This document shows, one piece after another, positions 45,001 to 53,424 of a DNA stretch of 64,000 nt (its first letter is position 1; every line of letters begins with the position of its first letter). Both the position numbers and the translations under genes were made by a program. Below the pieces are notes generated by a model. It was not told the DNA's origin. It was given only the letters and a program-made list of their open reading frames with translations, and ran no database searches. Source of the stretch: Hoeflea_A sp965204935 (GTDB taxonomy: Bacteria > Pseudomonadota > Alphaproteobacteria > Rhizobiales > Rhizobiaceae); NCBI RefSeq assembly GCF_965204935.1, contig NZ_CBDBFO010000002.1. The stretch is one strand, 5' to 3'.

Positions 45001-45646
45001 GGATCGGAGTCAGATAGGCATCGACGACCGTCGTGTCGCCGCGCGAGACCAGCTTGATCAGCTTGCTTGTCTCGTGGCTGGTCGAGACCTGCGTGAAGCC
45101 CATTTCGCGTGCGAGCTCGGCGACCGACTTCTCGTGTTGCGGGTTGAGATATCCGTGCATGAACGCAATGGCGACACCGCGCACACCGTTTTCATAGGCA
45201 TGGGAAAGTGCTTCGCGTGCGGTATCCAGATCAAGCGGCGTGACGACCTCGCCATCAGATCCCATCCGCTCGCGCACCTCGCCGACGTCGCAGTATAGCA
45301 GCTCCGGCAACTCGATCTTTAGATCGAACAGGTGCGGCCGGTTCTGGTATCCGATGCGCAGCAGATCACCGAGACCCTCGGTGATCAGGAGCAGCGTCGG
45401 ATCGCCCTTGCGCTCGAGCAGTGCGTTCGTGGCGACGGTCGTTCCCATCTTCACGGCGGAAATGGTCGATTGCGGCAGCGGTCCATCGCCGGCCACGCCG
45501 ATCAGTTCGCGGACCCCTTGCACCGCCGCATCCTTGTACTGTTCGGGGTTCTCCGACAGCAGCTTGTGGGTCACGAGCGATCCGTCCGGCCTGCGCGCCA
45601 CGATATCGGTGAATGTCCCACCGCGGTCTATCCAGAATTGCCACAT
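42050..45646 (-). CDS. 5-oxoprolinase (fused HyuA-HyuB)
   Basis: 1198 residues, the size of full-length ATP-dependent 5-oxoprolinase, which opens 5-oxoproline to glutamate. The N-terminal HyuA-like ATPase half has FWIDRGGTFTDIVARRPDGS, GGTSTDVCHY and GGAGGQHACLVADALG. The C-terminal HyuB half has NNPFEGGTHLPDVTVITPVF and ICGGTGAGPAFSG. I chose the ATG at 45646 beginning MWQFWIDRGG. It is the last gene of the operon DUF1445-TRAP (dctP, dctQ, dctM)-oplAH. A related role on hydantoins cannot be excluded, but the fused form favours 5-oxoproline. Confidence 0.92.
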   Translation of the reverse strand: MWQFWIDRGGTFTDIVARRPDGSLVTHKLLSENPEQYKDAAVQGVRELIGVAGDGPLPQSTISAVKMGTTVATNALLERKGDPTLLLITEGLGDLLRIGYQNRPHLFDLKIELPELLYCDVGEVRERMGSDGEVVTPLDLDTAREALSHAYENGVRGVAIAFMHGYLNPQHEKSVAELAREMGFTQVSTSHETSKLIKLVSRGDTTVVDAYLTPILRRYVDQVADALDVEGGACERLMFMQSSGGLTDARLFQGKDAILSGPAGGVVGMVKTAGLAGFDKLIGFDMGGTSTDVCHYAGEYERSFETEVAGVRMRAPMMNIHTVAAGGGSILSFRDGRYQVGPESAGANPGPACYRRGGPLTVTDCNVMLGKLNPDHFPNVFGPQADQPLDVEIVRQKFAVMAQEIADHTGLEPLSPEETAEGFLRVAIENMANAIKKISVQRGYNVTAYTLNCFGGAGGQHACLVADALGMTSVFIHPFAGVLSAYGMGLAEIRAMREEQFDGGIEDAERAGRVLQRIEREVRAEVSDQGVEDSKIRTELRAHLRYAGSHQTLEVMFGTPTEMQERFDAAHEARYGFASPSRELIIDMLAAEAIGMSEEASETLATGQLEDAMPRASVPVRSSGRWTKAPLYERSELPVGQIVAGPAIITERTGTNVVEEGWQARIDNYGNLVLNRVAEMARQAALGTEADPIMLEVFNNLFMSIAEQMGATLANTAYSVNIKERLDFSCALFDGSGGLVANAPHVPVHLGSMSQSVRTVLAMNRDRIRPGDSYMLNNPFEGGTHLPDVTVITPVFDEAGQEILFFVGSRGHHADIGGRTPGSAPPDSRHIDEEGVLISNFKLVEGGWLRNEETRALLGSGRYPCRNIDQNMADLEAQIAANETGVREVQRMIATYGQDAVIAYMGHVQDNAEESVRRVITRLENGSFTYPLDSGAQICVTISVDPDRREATVDFAGTSPQDEGNYNAPASICTAVVLYVFRTLVGAEIPMNEGCLKPLRIIAPAGTMINPEYPAAVIAGNTEVSQSIADCLYGALGVIAGSQGTMNNFVWGNDHLQNYETICGGTGAGPAFSGASAVHSHMTNTRMTDPEVLEKRFPVRVEEFSIRRGSGGSGIHAGGDGIVRRMRFLEAMTVTTLTSHRKTRPFGMNGGEDGSCGVNSVSRSDGSVDMLEGNDHTEVAPGDVFMMKTPGGGGWGVG

Positions 45647-45734
45647 TTGGCACATCTCCATACTTCGGCGGTCCGAAGACGACCACCGTCTGCATTTTTT
45701 CAGTTTCGATCAAGCCTTTCGGCCTTGGCGGGTG

Positions 45735-47018
45735 CTAGTACACCAGCGACGGCAGCCAGAGCGCCAGTTGCGGAAAGGCCAGCAGCAGCGCGATCATCGC
45801 AAACATCGTGATGACAAAAGGTGCCGCCCCTTTCATGACGTCGACAATCTCGCCGCGGCCACGAATGCCTTGCACCACATAAAGGTTGATGCCGATCGGA
45901 GGCGTAATCAAAGCTGTTTCCAAAAGCACCATCAAAAGGATGCCGAACCACACCGGGTCGTAGCCGAGAGCAATCACAATCGGAGTGATGATCGGCGCGG
46001 TCGTCAGCAGCATCGACAACGTTTCCATGAAACATCCGAGCACCACCAGGACCGCGATGATCAGAAGCATTGTCTGGAAGGGCGTCAGTCCGAGACCGGA
46101 GACAAAATCGGTCAGTGCCGTCGTGAGGCCGATCACCGAAAGGACGAAGTTCAGGAACACCGCCGCAAGGATAATCAGCATGATCATCGACGTCGTGCGC
46201 ATTGTGCCCTCGACCGCATGACGCAGCATGGTCAGCGTGAGCTTGCCGTTGAGCGCCGCGAGGATCATCGCCGCGACGACACCCAATGATGCCGCTTCGG
46301 TCGGTGTGGCAAGACCCGCATAGATCGAGCCGACGACAACAAGGAAAATGCCGATCGGCGGGATCAGCGCCGGAAGCGCGGCAAAGCGAGCACCCCAATC
46401 CGTGCGGATCGCCTCGCCGCCCCAGCCGCGCCGCATCAGGCACAGCAACACGATTGTGCCCATGAAGAGGCTCGCCAGGAGGAAGCCCGGAATGAAACCG
46501 GCAAGGTAAAGCTCCGGCACTGACGTGTCGGTCAGCAGGCCATACAGGATGAGGTTGATCGACGGCGGGATGAGAATGCCGAGCGTGCCGCCGGCGGCAA
46601 TCGTTCCCAGGAACAACGGCTCATTGTAGCCGCGTTTTGTGATCTGCGGCACGGCGACGGTGCCGATTGTTGCAGCCGTCGCAACGGACGAGCCGGAGGT
46701 GGCGGCAAACAACGCGCTGGAGCCGATATTCGAGTGCATCAGGCCGCCCGGCAGCCAGCCCACCCAGCGCACGATGCCCTCATACATGCGTTCTGTAATG
46801 CCGGCGCGTAGCAGGATTTCTCCCAGGAGCACGAACATCGGAATGGCGACGAGCAGGAAATCGGTTCCCGTCTGCCACACCATGTCGCCGAGCGCCCGGT
46901 GCAGCGGCATGGGGCTTTCAAGATATTGCAGGGTCAATCCGAGCCAACCGAGCGACGCGGCGACCGGGACGGCGAGCGCAATCAGCGCAATCAGGATGAG
47001 GAGCGTTTTGACAAGCAT
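45735..47018 (-). CDS. dctM: TRAP transporter, large permease subunit
   Basis: 427 residues, about 12 membrane segments (DctM family), the ion-coupled channel of a TRAP transporter. Typical: VAIPMFVLLGEILLRAGI near the start, FAATSGSSVATAATIGTVAV in the middle, and TPPIGINLYVVQGI near the end. Its start lies one base from the dctQ stop. It works with the small permease and periplasmic receptor encoded next to it. Confidence 0.95.
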   Translation of the reverse strand: MLVKTLLILIALIALAVPVAASLGWLGLTLQYLESPMPLHRALGDMVWQTGTDFLLVAIPMFVLLGEILLRAGITERMYEGIVRWVGWLPGGLMHSNIGSSALFAATSGSSVATAATIGTVAVPQITKRGYNEPLFLGTIAAGGTLGILIPPSINLILYGLLTDTSVPELYLAGFIPGFLLASLFMGTIVLLCLMRRGWGGEAIRTDWGARFAALPALIPPIGIFLVVVGSIYAGLATPTEAASLGVVAAMILAALNGKLTLTMLRHAVEGTMRTTSMIMLIILAAVFLNFVLSVIGLTTALTDFVSGLGLTPFQTMLLIIAVLVVLGCFMETLSMLLTTAPIITPIVIALGYDPVWFGILLMVLLETALITPPIGINLYVVQGIRGRGEIVDVMKGAAPFVITMFAMIALLLAFPQLALWLPSLVY

Positions 47019-47019
47019 A

Positions 47020-47583
47020 TCAGACGGCCTCGTCCTCGATCTGCTCTTCCACCGACTTCACGCCGATAAGCAGATTTGCGCCCGCCGCATCTCCCCGGAT
47101 CAGCCGCATGAGCGCAACAAGCCCGAGCAGTACGCCGCAGAAAACAAAGAACAGCCAGCCGAACAACCAGGGGATCTGCGGGATTGCCAGCGGCGTGCGC
47201 AGCGGCGTGATCGAACGCGAACCGTGATTGAGCGTATCGGCGACAAGCGACCAGGCCATGGTGGTGACGACGGCGGCGAAGCCGACAAGCAGAACCAGCC
47301 CGAGGAAATTGCAGAATGTCCGCAGCCATTTCGGAAAGAACGGAAAAAGCGCGTCGACGCGGATGTGGGCCCGTTCAAAAAGGGCAAAGGAAAACCCCAG
47401 CGTGGTCGCGACACCGAAAGCATAACCGGAGAGTTCGTCCGCGCCGCCGATGCTGACATTGACAAGCTTCCGGAGCGCAACCTCGACGGTGACCATGAGT
47501 GCAGAGCCGATGATGAGGACACCGCCGGTCCACACAAGGATACGGCTCAGCCGCTCCGACAGCAGCAGCGACTTCTCCAACAT
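47020..47583 (-). CDS. dctQ: TRAP transporter, small permease subunit
   Basis: 187 residues with four membrane segments; DctQ family, with VEVALRKLVNVSIGGADELS in the first loop and RAHIRVDALFPFFPKW before segment three, both typical. It lies between dctP and dctM in the operon. Confidence 0.94.
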   Translation of the reverse strand: MLEKSLLLSERLSRILVWTGGVLIIGSALMVTVEVALRKLVNVSIGGADELSGYAFGVATTLGFSFALFERAHIRVDALFPFFPKWLRTFCNFLGLVLLVGFAAVVTTMAWSLVADTLNHGSRSITPLRTPLAIPQIPWLFGWLFFVFCGVLLGLVALMRLIRGDAAGANLLIGVKSVEEQIEDEAV

Positions 47584-47639
47584 GGGATCCTCCCTAGTAC
47601 ACGGCCGGCCGAAACGCCGGCCGTGGTCGTTGATGGTGG

Positions 47640-48689
47640 TTACTTGGCTTCAGCTTTCATGCCGAGGATGGAACCGACGGTTTCGTTCCAGTTCTGGGCA
47701 CAATCCTCGCCGCAACGCTCTGCCCAGCGGGCAAGCACGACATCATTGGCGATCTGGTCGCGACGCTTCAGATCGTCATCACTCGGTGCCACCAGGGTCA
47801 TGGCGCCCGGTTCGCCGATTTCGCAGGCGCCACCGGTGATGCAGGAAATTGCCACCTCATCCTCCGTGGCGGTTTCCGCCCACATGGCATCGGTCAGGGC
47901 ATCAAGCTCCTTTTTGAGCATTGCCTGTTGGTCCGCAGACAGCGAGTTCCACTTGTCCATGTTCATCGCGCCAAAGGCCAGGCCCCAGCCGACACGCAGC
48001 GTATAGGCATGGGTCGCCACCTGGTGCCACTTGGCTTTGTAGGCCGACATGGTTCCGGTGATGCCGCAATCGACGACGCCCTTCTCGAGTGCCGGAATGA
48101 CTTCGGCAAACGGGACTGTTACGGACGTGCCGCCGACGCCTTCGACAAAATCGCCGAGCGTTGTCGCATAGACGCGGATTTTCTTGCCATTGAGATCGTC
48201 AAGACCGTTGACCTCGCCATTGCACCAAAGCGTCTGGCTCGGGAACGGGTAGAGCTGCAGGAGCTTGGCGTTGTAGATCTCCGCAAACGCCTTTTCCAGG
48301 GTCGGGAAATAGGCTTCGGCGACCTTGCGCTGCGTTTCGATGTCCTGGGTCAGGGAGGAAAGATCGGCACCTTCGAAGATTGCGTTTTCAGCCGCGACAT
48401 AGCCCGGAAGGCCGAAGGCGTAGTCGAAGACACCGTTCTTGACGAGACGCATGATCTCGAAGCCCTTGAGACCGAGTTCCGTCTGCGGGCGGATCTCGCC
48501 GACGATCTGTCCGCCGGTCGCCTCGTTGATGTGATCGTTCCAGAACGGTCCTTCGTGCTTCTGGTAGTTCGTCAGGCTGCCCCAGGTGCCGACCGCCTTG
48601 ACGGTCACCGGCTTGTCCGCAGCCAGCGTGGCGGTCGCGGCCATGGCGGCGAGACCAACGCTTAAGGCGAGTGTTTTCAAGTGTTTCAT
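47640..48689 (-). CDS. dctP: TRAP transporter substrate-binding protein (DctP family)
   Basis: 349 residues with a signal peptide (MKHLKTLALSVGLAAMAATA, cleaved after LAA). DctP features: a GPFWNDHINEATGGQIVGEI stretch, an Arg-binding segment LNGKKIRVYA, and FAEVIPALEKGVVDCG before the hinge. I chose the ATG at 48689, from which the signal begins; longer in-frame starts exist upstream but would enter the DUF1445 gene. The operon suggests an acidic or cyclic amino-acid-like substrate such as 5-oxoproline; inference. Confidence 0.93.
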   Translation of the reverse strand: MKHLKTLALSVGLAAMAATATLAADKPVTVKAVGTWGSLTNYQKHEGPFWNDHINEATGGQIVGEIRPQTELGLKGFEIMRLVKNGVFDYAFGLPGYVAAENAIFEGADLSSLTQDIETQRKVAEAYFPTLEKAFAEIYNAKLLQLYPFPSQTLWCNGEVNGLDDLNGKKIRVYATTLGDFVEGVGGTSVTVPFAEVIPALEKGVVDCGITGTMSAYKAKWHQVATHAYTLRVGWGLAFGAMNMDKWNSLSADQQAMLKKELDALTDAMWAETATEDEVAISCITGGACEIGEPGAMTLVAPSDDDLKRRDQIANDVVLARWAERCGEDCAQNWNETVGSILGMKAEAK

Positions 48690-48739
48690 CAGATGTGCTC
48701 CTTCTCTCATTATGCAGTTTTTCTCTGGTTCGGATTGGA

Positions 48740-49567
48740 CTACCCGGCCGCCGGCCGGAAGACGGGAACCTCCTGGCTTTCGTCGACATCGGTGACGAGC
48801 ATGCAGCCGGGCTTGTGGGTGATGCAGATATCGGGACGGGCATTCAAAACGGCGTTTTGTGGCGTAACCCCGCAAGCCCAGAAGACCGGCACCTCATCCG
48901 CACCGATTGAGCAAGCGTCGCCCCAGTCCGGCCGGTCGAGGGTTTCGATGCCGATTGCACCGGGTTTGCCGACATGCAGCGGTCCGCCATGGGCGAACGG
49001 GTAACGGGAGGAAATCGCGGTTACCCTCTCGACGTCGCTTTCCTTGATCGGCCGCATGGAAACCACGACGCCGCCGGAAAACGGGCCGGCGGGTTCGGTC
49101 GGTATGGTTGTCCGGTACATCGGCACGGTAAAATTCTGCTCGATGTGCCGTAGGCTGATGCCATCCGCCAGCAAGGCCCGCTCGAAGGTGAACGAGCAGC
49201 CCAGCGCGAAGGCGACAAGATCATCGCGCCAGTGCGAACGGATATCGGAGACATCCTCCCGAGCTTCGCCGTCGAGGTAGATCCGGTAAGACGGGACATC
49301 GGTCCGGATATCGATGTCGGCGCCCAGTGTATGCATCATCGGGCTGGCCCGGTCGGAAACACCGACCAAGGGACAGGCCTTGGCATTGCGCTGGCAAAAC
49401 CGCATGAAATCGACTGCATAGGTCTCCGGCAGGATAACGATATTCGCTTGCAGGCGGCCCGGCGCCAGCCCCGCCGTGTGACCGGTGTAGTGGCCGGCGC
49501 GGACGATCTCGCGCACCGACGCTGTCGGAAGGTTCCGCAATTCGCTGTAGTTCTGGACGAAAGTCAT
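48740..49567 (-). CDS. DUF1445 / D-glutamate cyclase-like protein
   Basis: 275 residues of the DUF1445 family (also listed as putative hydro-lyase). Seen: HTAGLAPGRLQANIVILPET, CPLVGVSDRASP, FALGCSFTFERALL and HKPGCMLVTDV. The mammalian mitochondrial protein DGLUCY contains this domain and turns D-glutamate into 5-oxo-D-proline, so pairing with 5-oxoprolinase downstream is telling. I chose the ATG at 49567. First gene of the operon with the TRAP transporter and 5-oxoprolinase. Confidence 0.85.
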   Translation of the reverse strand: MTFVQNYSELRNLPTASVREIVRAGHYTGHTAGLAPGRLQANIVILPETYAVDFMRFCQRNAKACPLVGVSDRASPMMHTLGADIDIRTDVPSYRIYLDGEAREDVSDIRSHWRDDLVAFALGCSFTFERALLADGISLRHIEQNFTVPMYRTTIPTEPAGPFSGGVVVSMRPIKESDVERVTAISSRYPFAHGGPLHVGKPGAIGIETLDRPDWGDACSIGADEVPVFWACGVTPQNAVLNARPDICITHKPGCMLVTDVDESQEVPVFRPAAG

Positions 49568-49677
49568 GCGAGCCTCTGTGACACCGGTTGGCCGGTTTTG
49601 GACTTTCACAGATCATTCGCAATCGGGATGATCACGTCAAATTGTAATTTTCTTTCACTTTTGATCCAAGTTTCTGA

Positions 49678-50559
49678 TCATCCCATATACGCGATTGCGA
49701 CATCCCTTGCGATGTTTGCAGCGCGCTCGGCGAGATGGCTCTTCGGCTCGCCTAGGTAAGATGCGGTAAAGCGCAGCGTGTCCGGCCGCCATCCGGGGTC
49801 AAAGGCCTCAAGTTGTCCGTTTTCGACCTGTTCCCGGATCAGGTGAACTGGAAATGCGCCAACGCCTAGACCGGTTGCCACCATGCGGATGCAGGCCGAC
49901 AGCGACGACGAGGGAAAAAGGCGAACCTCGCCGCCATAACGCTCCAGGAGCTGGATCTTCAGGTCCTGATAGGGCCGCGTGTTTCGGGCGTAGGAGATGA
50001 CAGGCAAGATGCGCAGGATATCCGTGTCCGCGCCTTCGACGCGGAGCGACGGTGATTTGATCCACTCAAGCTCAAATGCCGGCAACTCGATATTATCGAC
50101 ACTGAATTCGGAGATCGGCCCCATGAGGATCGCAAGATCCAGCGACCGGTTCAAAAGCTGGTCGCGCAGATTGTGCGAGACATCGACGGTGATCTCGACA
50201 TCGACAAGCGGATACTCCGAGCGCAGGCCGGCGACGAACTCCGGCAGCCAGGACTGCACGACAGTCTCGGAAACACCCACCCGCAACTGCCCCTCCAGAC
50301 CTGCCGGGTCGACAATATTCGCCTTGATGTCTTCCTGGATGCGGTGGATCTGCTCCGCATAGGCAAGCAGCTTCTCGCCGCGCTTGGTCAATCGCATGCC
50401 GCTTTGCGCACGGTCGAACAGCGTTGCGCCAAGCGCCGCCTCCAGGGCAGCGATCCGCGCCGACACCGCGGGCTGGGAAAGGTTCATCTGTTCGGCCGCC
50501 CGGCGTACGCCACCCAGCCGCGCCACCCACAAGAATGTCCTAAGCTGCTCAAATGTCAT
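49678..50559 (-). CDS. LysR-family transcriptional regulator
   Basis: 293 residues. The helix-turn-helix is FEQLRTFLWVARLGGVRRAA then LSQPAVSARIAALE; the effector domain follows. It starts at 50559 (MTFEQLRTFL); a frame opens at 50598. It lies directly upstream of, and in the same direction as, the DUF1445-TRAP-oplAH operon (111 bases), so it probably regulates that operon. It is divergent from the CinA-like gene. Confidence 0.9.
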   Translation of the reverse strand: MTFEQLRTFLWVARLGGVRRAAEQMNLSQPAVSARIAALEAALGATLFDRAQSGMRLTKRGEKLLAYAEQIHRIQEDIKANIVDPAGLEGQLRVGVSETVVQSWLPEFVAGLRSEYPLVDVEITVDVSHNLRDQLLNRSLDLAILMGPISEFSVDNIELPAFELEWIKSPSLRVEGADTDILRILPVISYARNTRPYQDLKIQLLERYGGEVRLFPSSSLSACIRMVATGLGVGAFPVHLIREQVENGQLEAFDPGWRPDTLRFTASYLGEPKSHLAERAANIARDVAIAYMG

Positions 50560-50687
50560 CGGTTCTTTCCGCTCGCTATCGGCGATGCCAAAATACACCG
50601 TTCCGCGTGTACGGCCACATCTTCTTGCGGCCCCGCCCGATGCGCGCTACCTGTGTGGGCTGAACCGCGTTGAGGATTAGGGTACGC

Positions 50688-51449
50688 ATGTCAGATAAAA
50701 TCGTTACGGCTGCGATGGTGGCGATCGGCGACGAGTTGCTCTCGGGAAAGACCAAGGACAAGAACATCGCGCATCTCGCCGACATGCTGACCACGGCCGG
50801 TATCGAATTGAAGGAAGTACGCATAGTCGGCGACGACGAGCCGGAAATCGTCGCCGCGGTCAACGCGTTGCGGGAACGTTACACCTACGTCTTCACCTCC
50901 GGCGGCATTGGACCGACGCATGACGACATCACCGCAGAGGCGATATCCGCGGCGTTCGGTGTCCCGTGCATATATGATGATGAAGCGTTGCGGATCATGG
51001 GTGCGGTTTTCGAAGCCCGCAACATGGAATTCACCGAGTCCCGCAAGCGCATGGCGCGTATGCCTGAAGGATCAGTTCATATCCGCAATCGCGTTTCCGT
51101 CGCGCCGGGCTTCACCAAGGAAAATGTTCACGTGATGGCGGGCGTTCCGTCGATTTTCCAGGCGATGCTGGACTGGCTGTTGCCGCGCCTTGAGACAGGC
51201 GCCGTCATTCACTCGCAAATCGTCGACTGCCCGTATGGCGAAGGAACCATCGGCGAAGGGCTGGAAGCGATCCAGAACGACAATCCTGACACGGTGATCG
51301 GCTCCTATCCGAAATTCGATGGCGAGACCTATTCGACACAGATCGTCGTGCGCTCGCGAAACACCGATGCGATCGACCGGGCGGTGCTTGCCGTCAATGC
51401 CATGCTGTCCGAGATCGGCACGGCCAAATCGACCAAGGTGCAGCGATAA
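50688..51449 (+). CDS. CinA N-terminal / molybdopterin-binding-domain protein
   Basis: 253 residues with the MoaB/Mog-like domain found at the N-terminus of CinA: IGDELLSGKTKDKN and VFTSGGIGPTHDDITAEAI are its signatures. It lacks the C-terminal CinA deamidase domain, so it is the short rhizobial type. The role in alphaproteobacteria is unclear (nucleotide or cofactor hydrolysis is suggested for relatives). Divergent from the LysR gene. Confidence 0.9.
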   Translation: MSDKIVTAAMVAIGDELLSGKTKDKNIAHLADMLTTAGIELKEVRIVGDDEPEIVAAVNALRERYTYVFTSGGIGPTHDDITAEAISAAFGVPCIYDDEALRIMGAVFEARNMEFTESRKRMARMPEGSVHIRNRVSVAPGFTKENVHVMAGVPSIFQAMLDWLLPRLETGAVIHSQIVDCPYGEGTIGEGLEAIQNDNPDTVIGSYPKFDGETYSTQIVVRSRNTDAIDRAVLAVNAMLSEIGTAKSTKVQR

Positions 51450-51475
51450 AAAAACCGCCCAGAATATGGGCGGTT
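51448..51475 (-). terminator. Terminator between CinA-like and DUF1127 genes
   Basis: 9-bp stem AACCGCCCA/TGGGCGGTT, loop GAATA. Its A-run (51448-51454) gives TTTTTTT after the stem on the reverse strand, so it ends the DUF1127 transcript; it may also serve the forward gene, whose stop it touches. Confidence 0.8.
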
Positions 51476-51502
51476 CCTTCATCGAGCCATGTGCGGCGGC
51501 GC

Positions 51503-51655
51503 TCAGTCGAGGCGACGGTTACCGGCGACAATGCTCGGAATGTCTGCGCGGAAAATGCCGAGATCGGCAAGTTCGCGGTCCGAAAGGTTGTTCAGTTCGT
51601 TGCAGGCGCGGTTGTGGGCACGCTGTTTCTGCAGGGCTTTGAATACGGACTTCAT
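51503..51655 (-). CDS. DUF1127 small protein (50 residues)
   Basis: Starts MKSVFKALQKQRAHNRACNE and then has LSDRELADLGIFRADIPSIV, the DUF1127 signature. These short Arg-rich proteins are abundant in alphaproteobacteria; some bind RNA or affect phosphate and carbon metabolism. It is too short to appear in long-ORF lists. It has its own terminator on the reverse strand and a ribosome site (GGAAAAC-type) upstream. Confidence 0.88.
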   Translation of the reverse strand: MKSVFKALQKQRAHNRACNELNNLSDRELADLGIFRADIPSIVAGNRRLD

Positions 51656-51955
51656 TTTGTTTTCCTTTTCTGGCTGGTCCACATTTGTGCGTAACTCGAA
51701 ACGCCATATGGTTCTTTAAGCGCTGAATTTGCAGTGATTTTTCTGCAAGGGAGCCTTGCATTTTTTGCATTGCACAATAATTCAGCCGTGCAAAAACCGG
51801 CTCCTTGTCCTGCGACCAAAGCACTAGGCGCAGGCCTCTCGATTTGACAGAAATCAACGCGCCGAGGGCTTATAAATGACAATGTATCGTTATCAGCGCG
51901 TCAGGCGCCCTGCCCGCGCGCCCGAATTCATGGCCGATAGCCGAGGGAGACGAGC
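51656..51955 (+). other. Intergenic stretch before the universal stress gene
   Basis: 300 bases, AT-rich at 51700-51790. Should hold promoters of the DUF1127 and universal stress genes; GGGAGACG before 51956 is the ribosome site of the latter. No RNA gene or repeat recognised. Confidence 0.4.
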
Positions 51956-52795
51956 ATGCCATACAAGACCGTTCTGGTGATCCTGCGCAGCGAGGAAGAT
52001 TGCGATCATGTGCTGGACGAGGCCATCCAGATGACCCGATCGTTCGATGCCCACCTCATCGGCCTGCACGCGGAGGCCGCCGTGAAGGTCTCCTACGCGG
52101 CGCCGATCGAGATTCCGGACGCCAGCGTCTTCCAGACCGACCAGGGAGAAATGGACGAGCGCATGGGCGCGATGGGCTCGAAGTTCAAGGAAAAGTGCGA
52201 TCGCGAGGGTGTATCGTGGGAATGGCGGCCGATCCGGTCGCTGTCCGGTGACAATGCGCTGTCGGCCCTGTCGAGCGCCCGCTGCGCCGACATCGTGGTC
52301 GTACGCCAGCACGAAGAGGAAAAGGAAGACGATTCGGCTGATCTGGAGGCACTGGTGCTTGAAGGCGGGCGCCCGGTTCTTTTTGTTCCCTATGTCGGCC
52401 GCACCACCGGGCCAATCAAAAAGGCGGTGGTCGGCTGGAACGGCTCGCGCGAGGCGGCCCGTGCGGTCTGGGACTCCCTTCCCTTCCTGACGGCCGCGGA
52501 AAGCGTCGAGATCCTGTGCGTTGACCCCGAGGAAAATGTCGAGCAGAGCAAATCCATGGCCGGTGCCGAGATCGCTGCAGCATTGACCCGTCACGGCGCA
52601 AAAGTGTCAGTCAATACGGAAATCTCCGACGGGCTCCCGGCTGCCGCGATTATCCAGAACCGCATGGCCGACACCGGTGCGGACCTGCTCATCATGGGTG
52701 CCTACAGCAAATCGCGGTTGCGCGAATATCTGTTTGGCGGCGTCACCCGCACCATGCTGCAATCGATGCCGAACCTGACTTTGATGTCGCGCTAG
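51956..52795 (+). CDS. Universal stress protein, two UspA domains
   Basis: 279 residues. Two UspA-like domains in tandem, the first weaker. The second has KKAVVGWNGSREAARAV and LLIMGAYSKSRLREYLFGGV, the ATP-binding G-x2-G-x9-G(S/T) type signature in degenerate form. UspA proteins help survival under stress. A GGGAGACGAGC-type site precedes the ATG. Confidence 0.9.
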   Translation: MPYKTVLVILRSEEDCDHVLDEAIQMTRSFDAHLIGLHAEAAVKVSYAAPIEIPDASVFQTDQGEMDERMGAMGSKFKEKCDREGVSWEWRPIRSLSGDNALSALSSARCADIVVVRQHEEEKEDDSADLEALVLEGGRPVLFVPYVGRTTGPIKKAVVGWNGSREAARAVWDSLPFLTAAESVEILCVDPEENVEQSKSMAGAEIAAALTRHGAKVSVNTEISDGLPAAAIIQNRMADTGADLLIMGAYSKSRLREYLFGGVTRTMLQSMPNLTLMSR

Positions 52796-52820
52796 GAAGC
52801 GCGCCCCCCTGCTGAAATCG

Positions 52821-52849
52821 GGCCGGCCCGGCGGTTGACTGGGCCGGCC
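52821..52849 (+). terminator. GC-rich hairpin after the universal stress gene
   Basis: 9-bp stem GGCCGGCCC/GGGCCGGCC with an 11-base loop, followed by TCTTGCGTTGC. The T tract is weak, so termination is likely but not certain. Confidence 0.5.
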
Positions 52850-52920
52850 TCTTGCGTTGCTATTGCGTGCCCGGCTAATGCTGCGGCACCGCTTTAATGC
52901 CGCAAGGAGTGCAGGAACCC

Positions 52921-53418
52921 ATGTCCCTTCCCGAAAAAGCCTTTCCCGTTTCCTGGGATCAGTTCCACCGTGACGCGCGCGCCCTTGCCTGGCGCATTTC
53001 AGGATCGGAGAAACAATGGCGCGGCATTGTATGCATCACCCGCGGCGGACTGGTGCCGGCGGCCATCGTTGCCCGCGAACTCAATATCAGGCTGATCGAG
53101 ACGGTCTGCGTCGCCTCCTATCACGACTACACCAGCCAGGGTGAAATGACCGTGTTGAAGGAGATCAACGCGGACCTTGCCGCCGGTGACGGCAAGGATG
53201 TGCTGATCGTCGATGACCTCACCGACACCGGCAAGACCGCCGAGATCGTCCGCGCCATGCTGCCCAAGGCGCATTTCGCCACCGTCTACGCCAAGCCCAA
53301 GGGCCGCCCCATGGTCGACACGTTCGTCACGGAAGTCAGCCAGGACACCTGGATCTATTTTCCCTGGGACATGGGCTTTGCCTACCAGGAACCGATCGCC
53401 AAGGACCACGCCGGTTAG
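52921..53418 (+). CDS. gpt: Xanthine phosphoribosyltransferase
   Basis: 165 residues, Gpt-like. The PRPP-binding motif is VLIVDDLTDTGKTAE and the N-terminal base loop is CITRGGLVPAAIVARELNI. It salvages xanthine and guanine with PRPP. GCAAGGAGTG precedes the ATG; a longer frame opens at 52897. The MFS gene begins 6 bases after its stop. Confidence 0.94.
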   Translation: MSLPEKAFPVSWDQFHRDARALAWRISGSEKQWRGIVCITRGGLVPAAIVARELNIRLIETVCVASYHDYTSQGEMTVLKEINADLAAGDGKDVLIVDDLTDTGKTAEIVRAMLPKAHFATVYAKPKGRPMVDTFVTEVSQDTWIYFPWDMGFAYQEPIAKDHAG

Positions 53419-53424
53419 AACGCC

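Noticed and set aside
46639..48006. Forward 455-codon frame opposite the TRAP genes
   Set aside because: Shadow frame across three genes of the operon.
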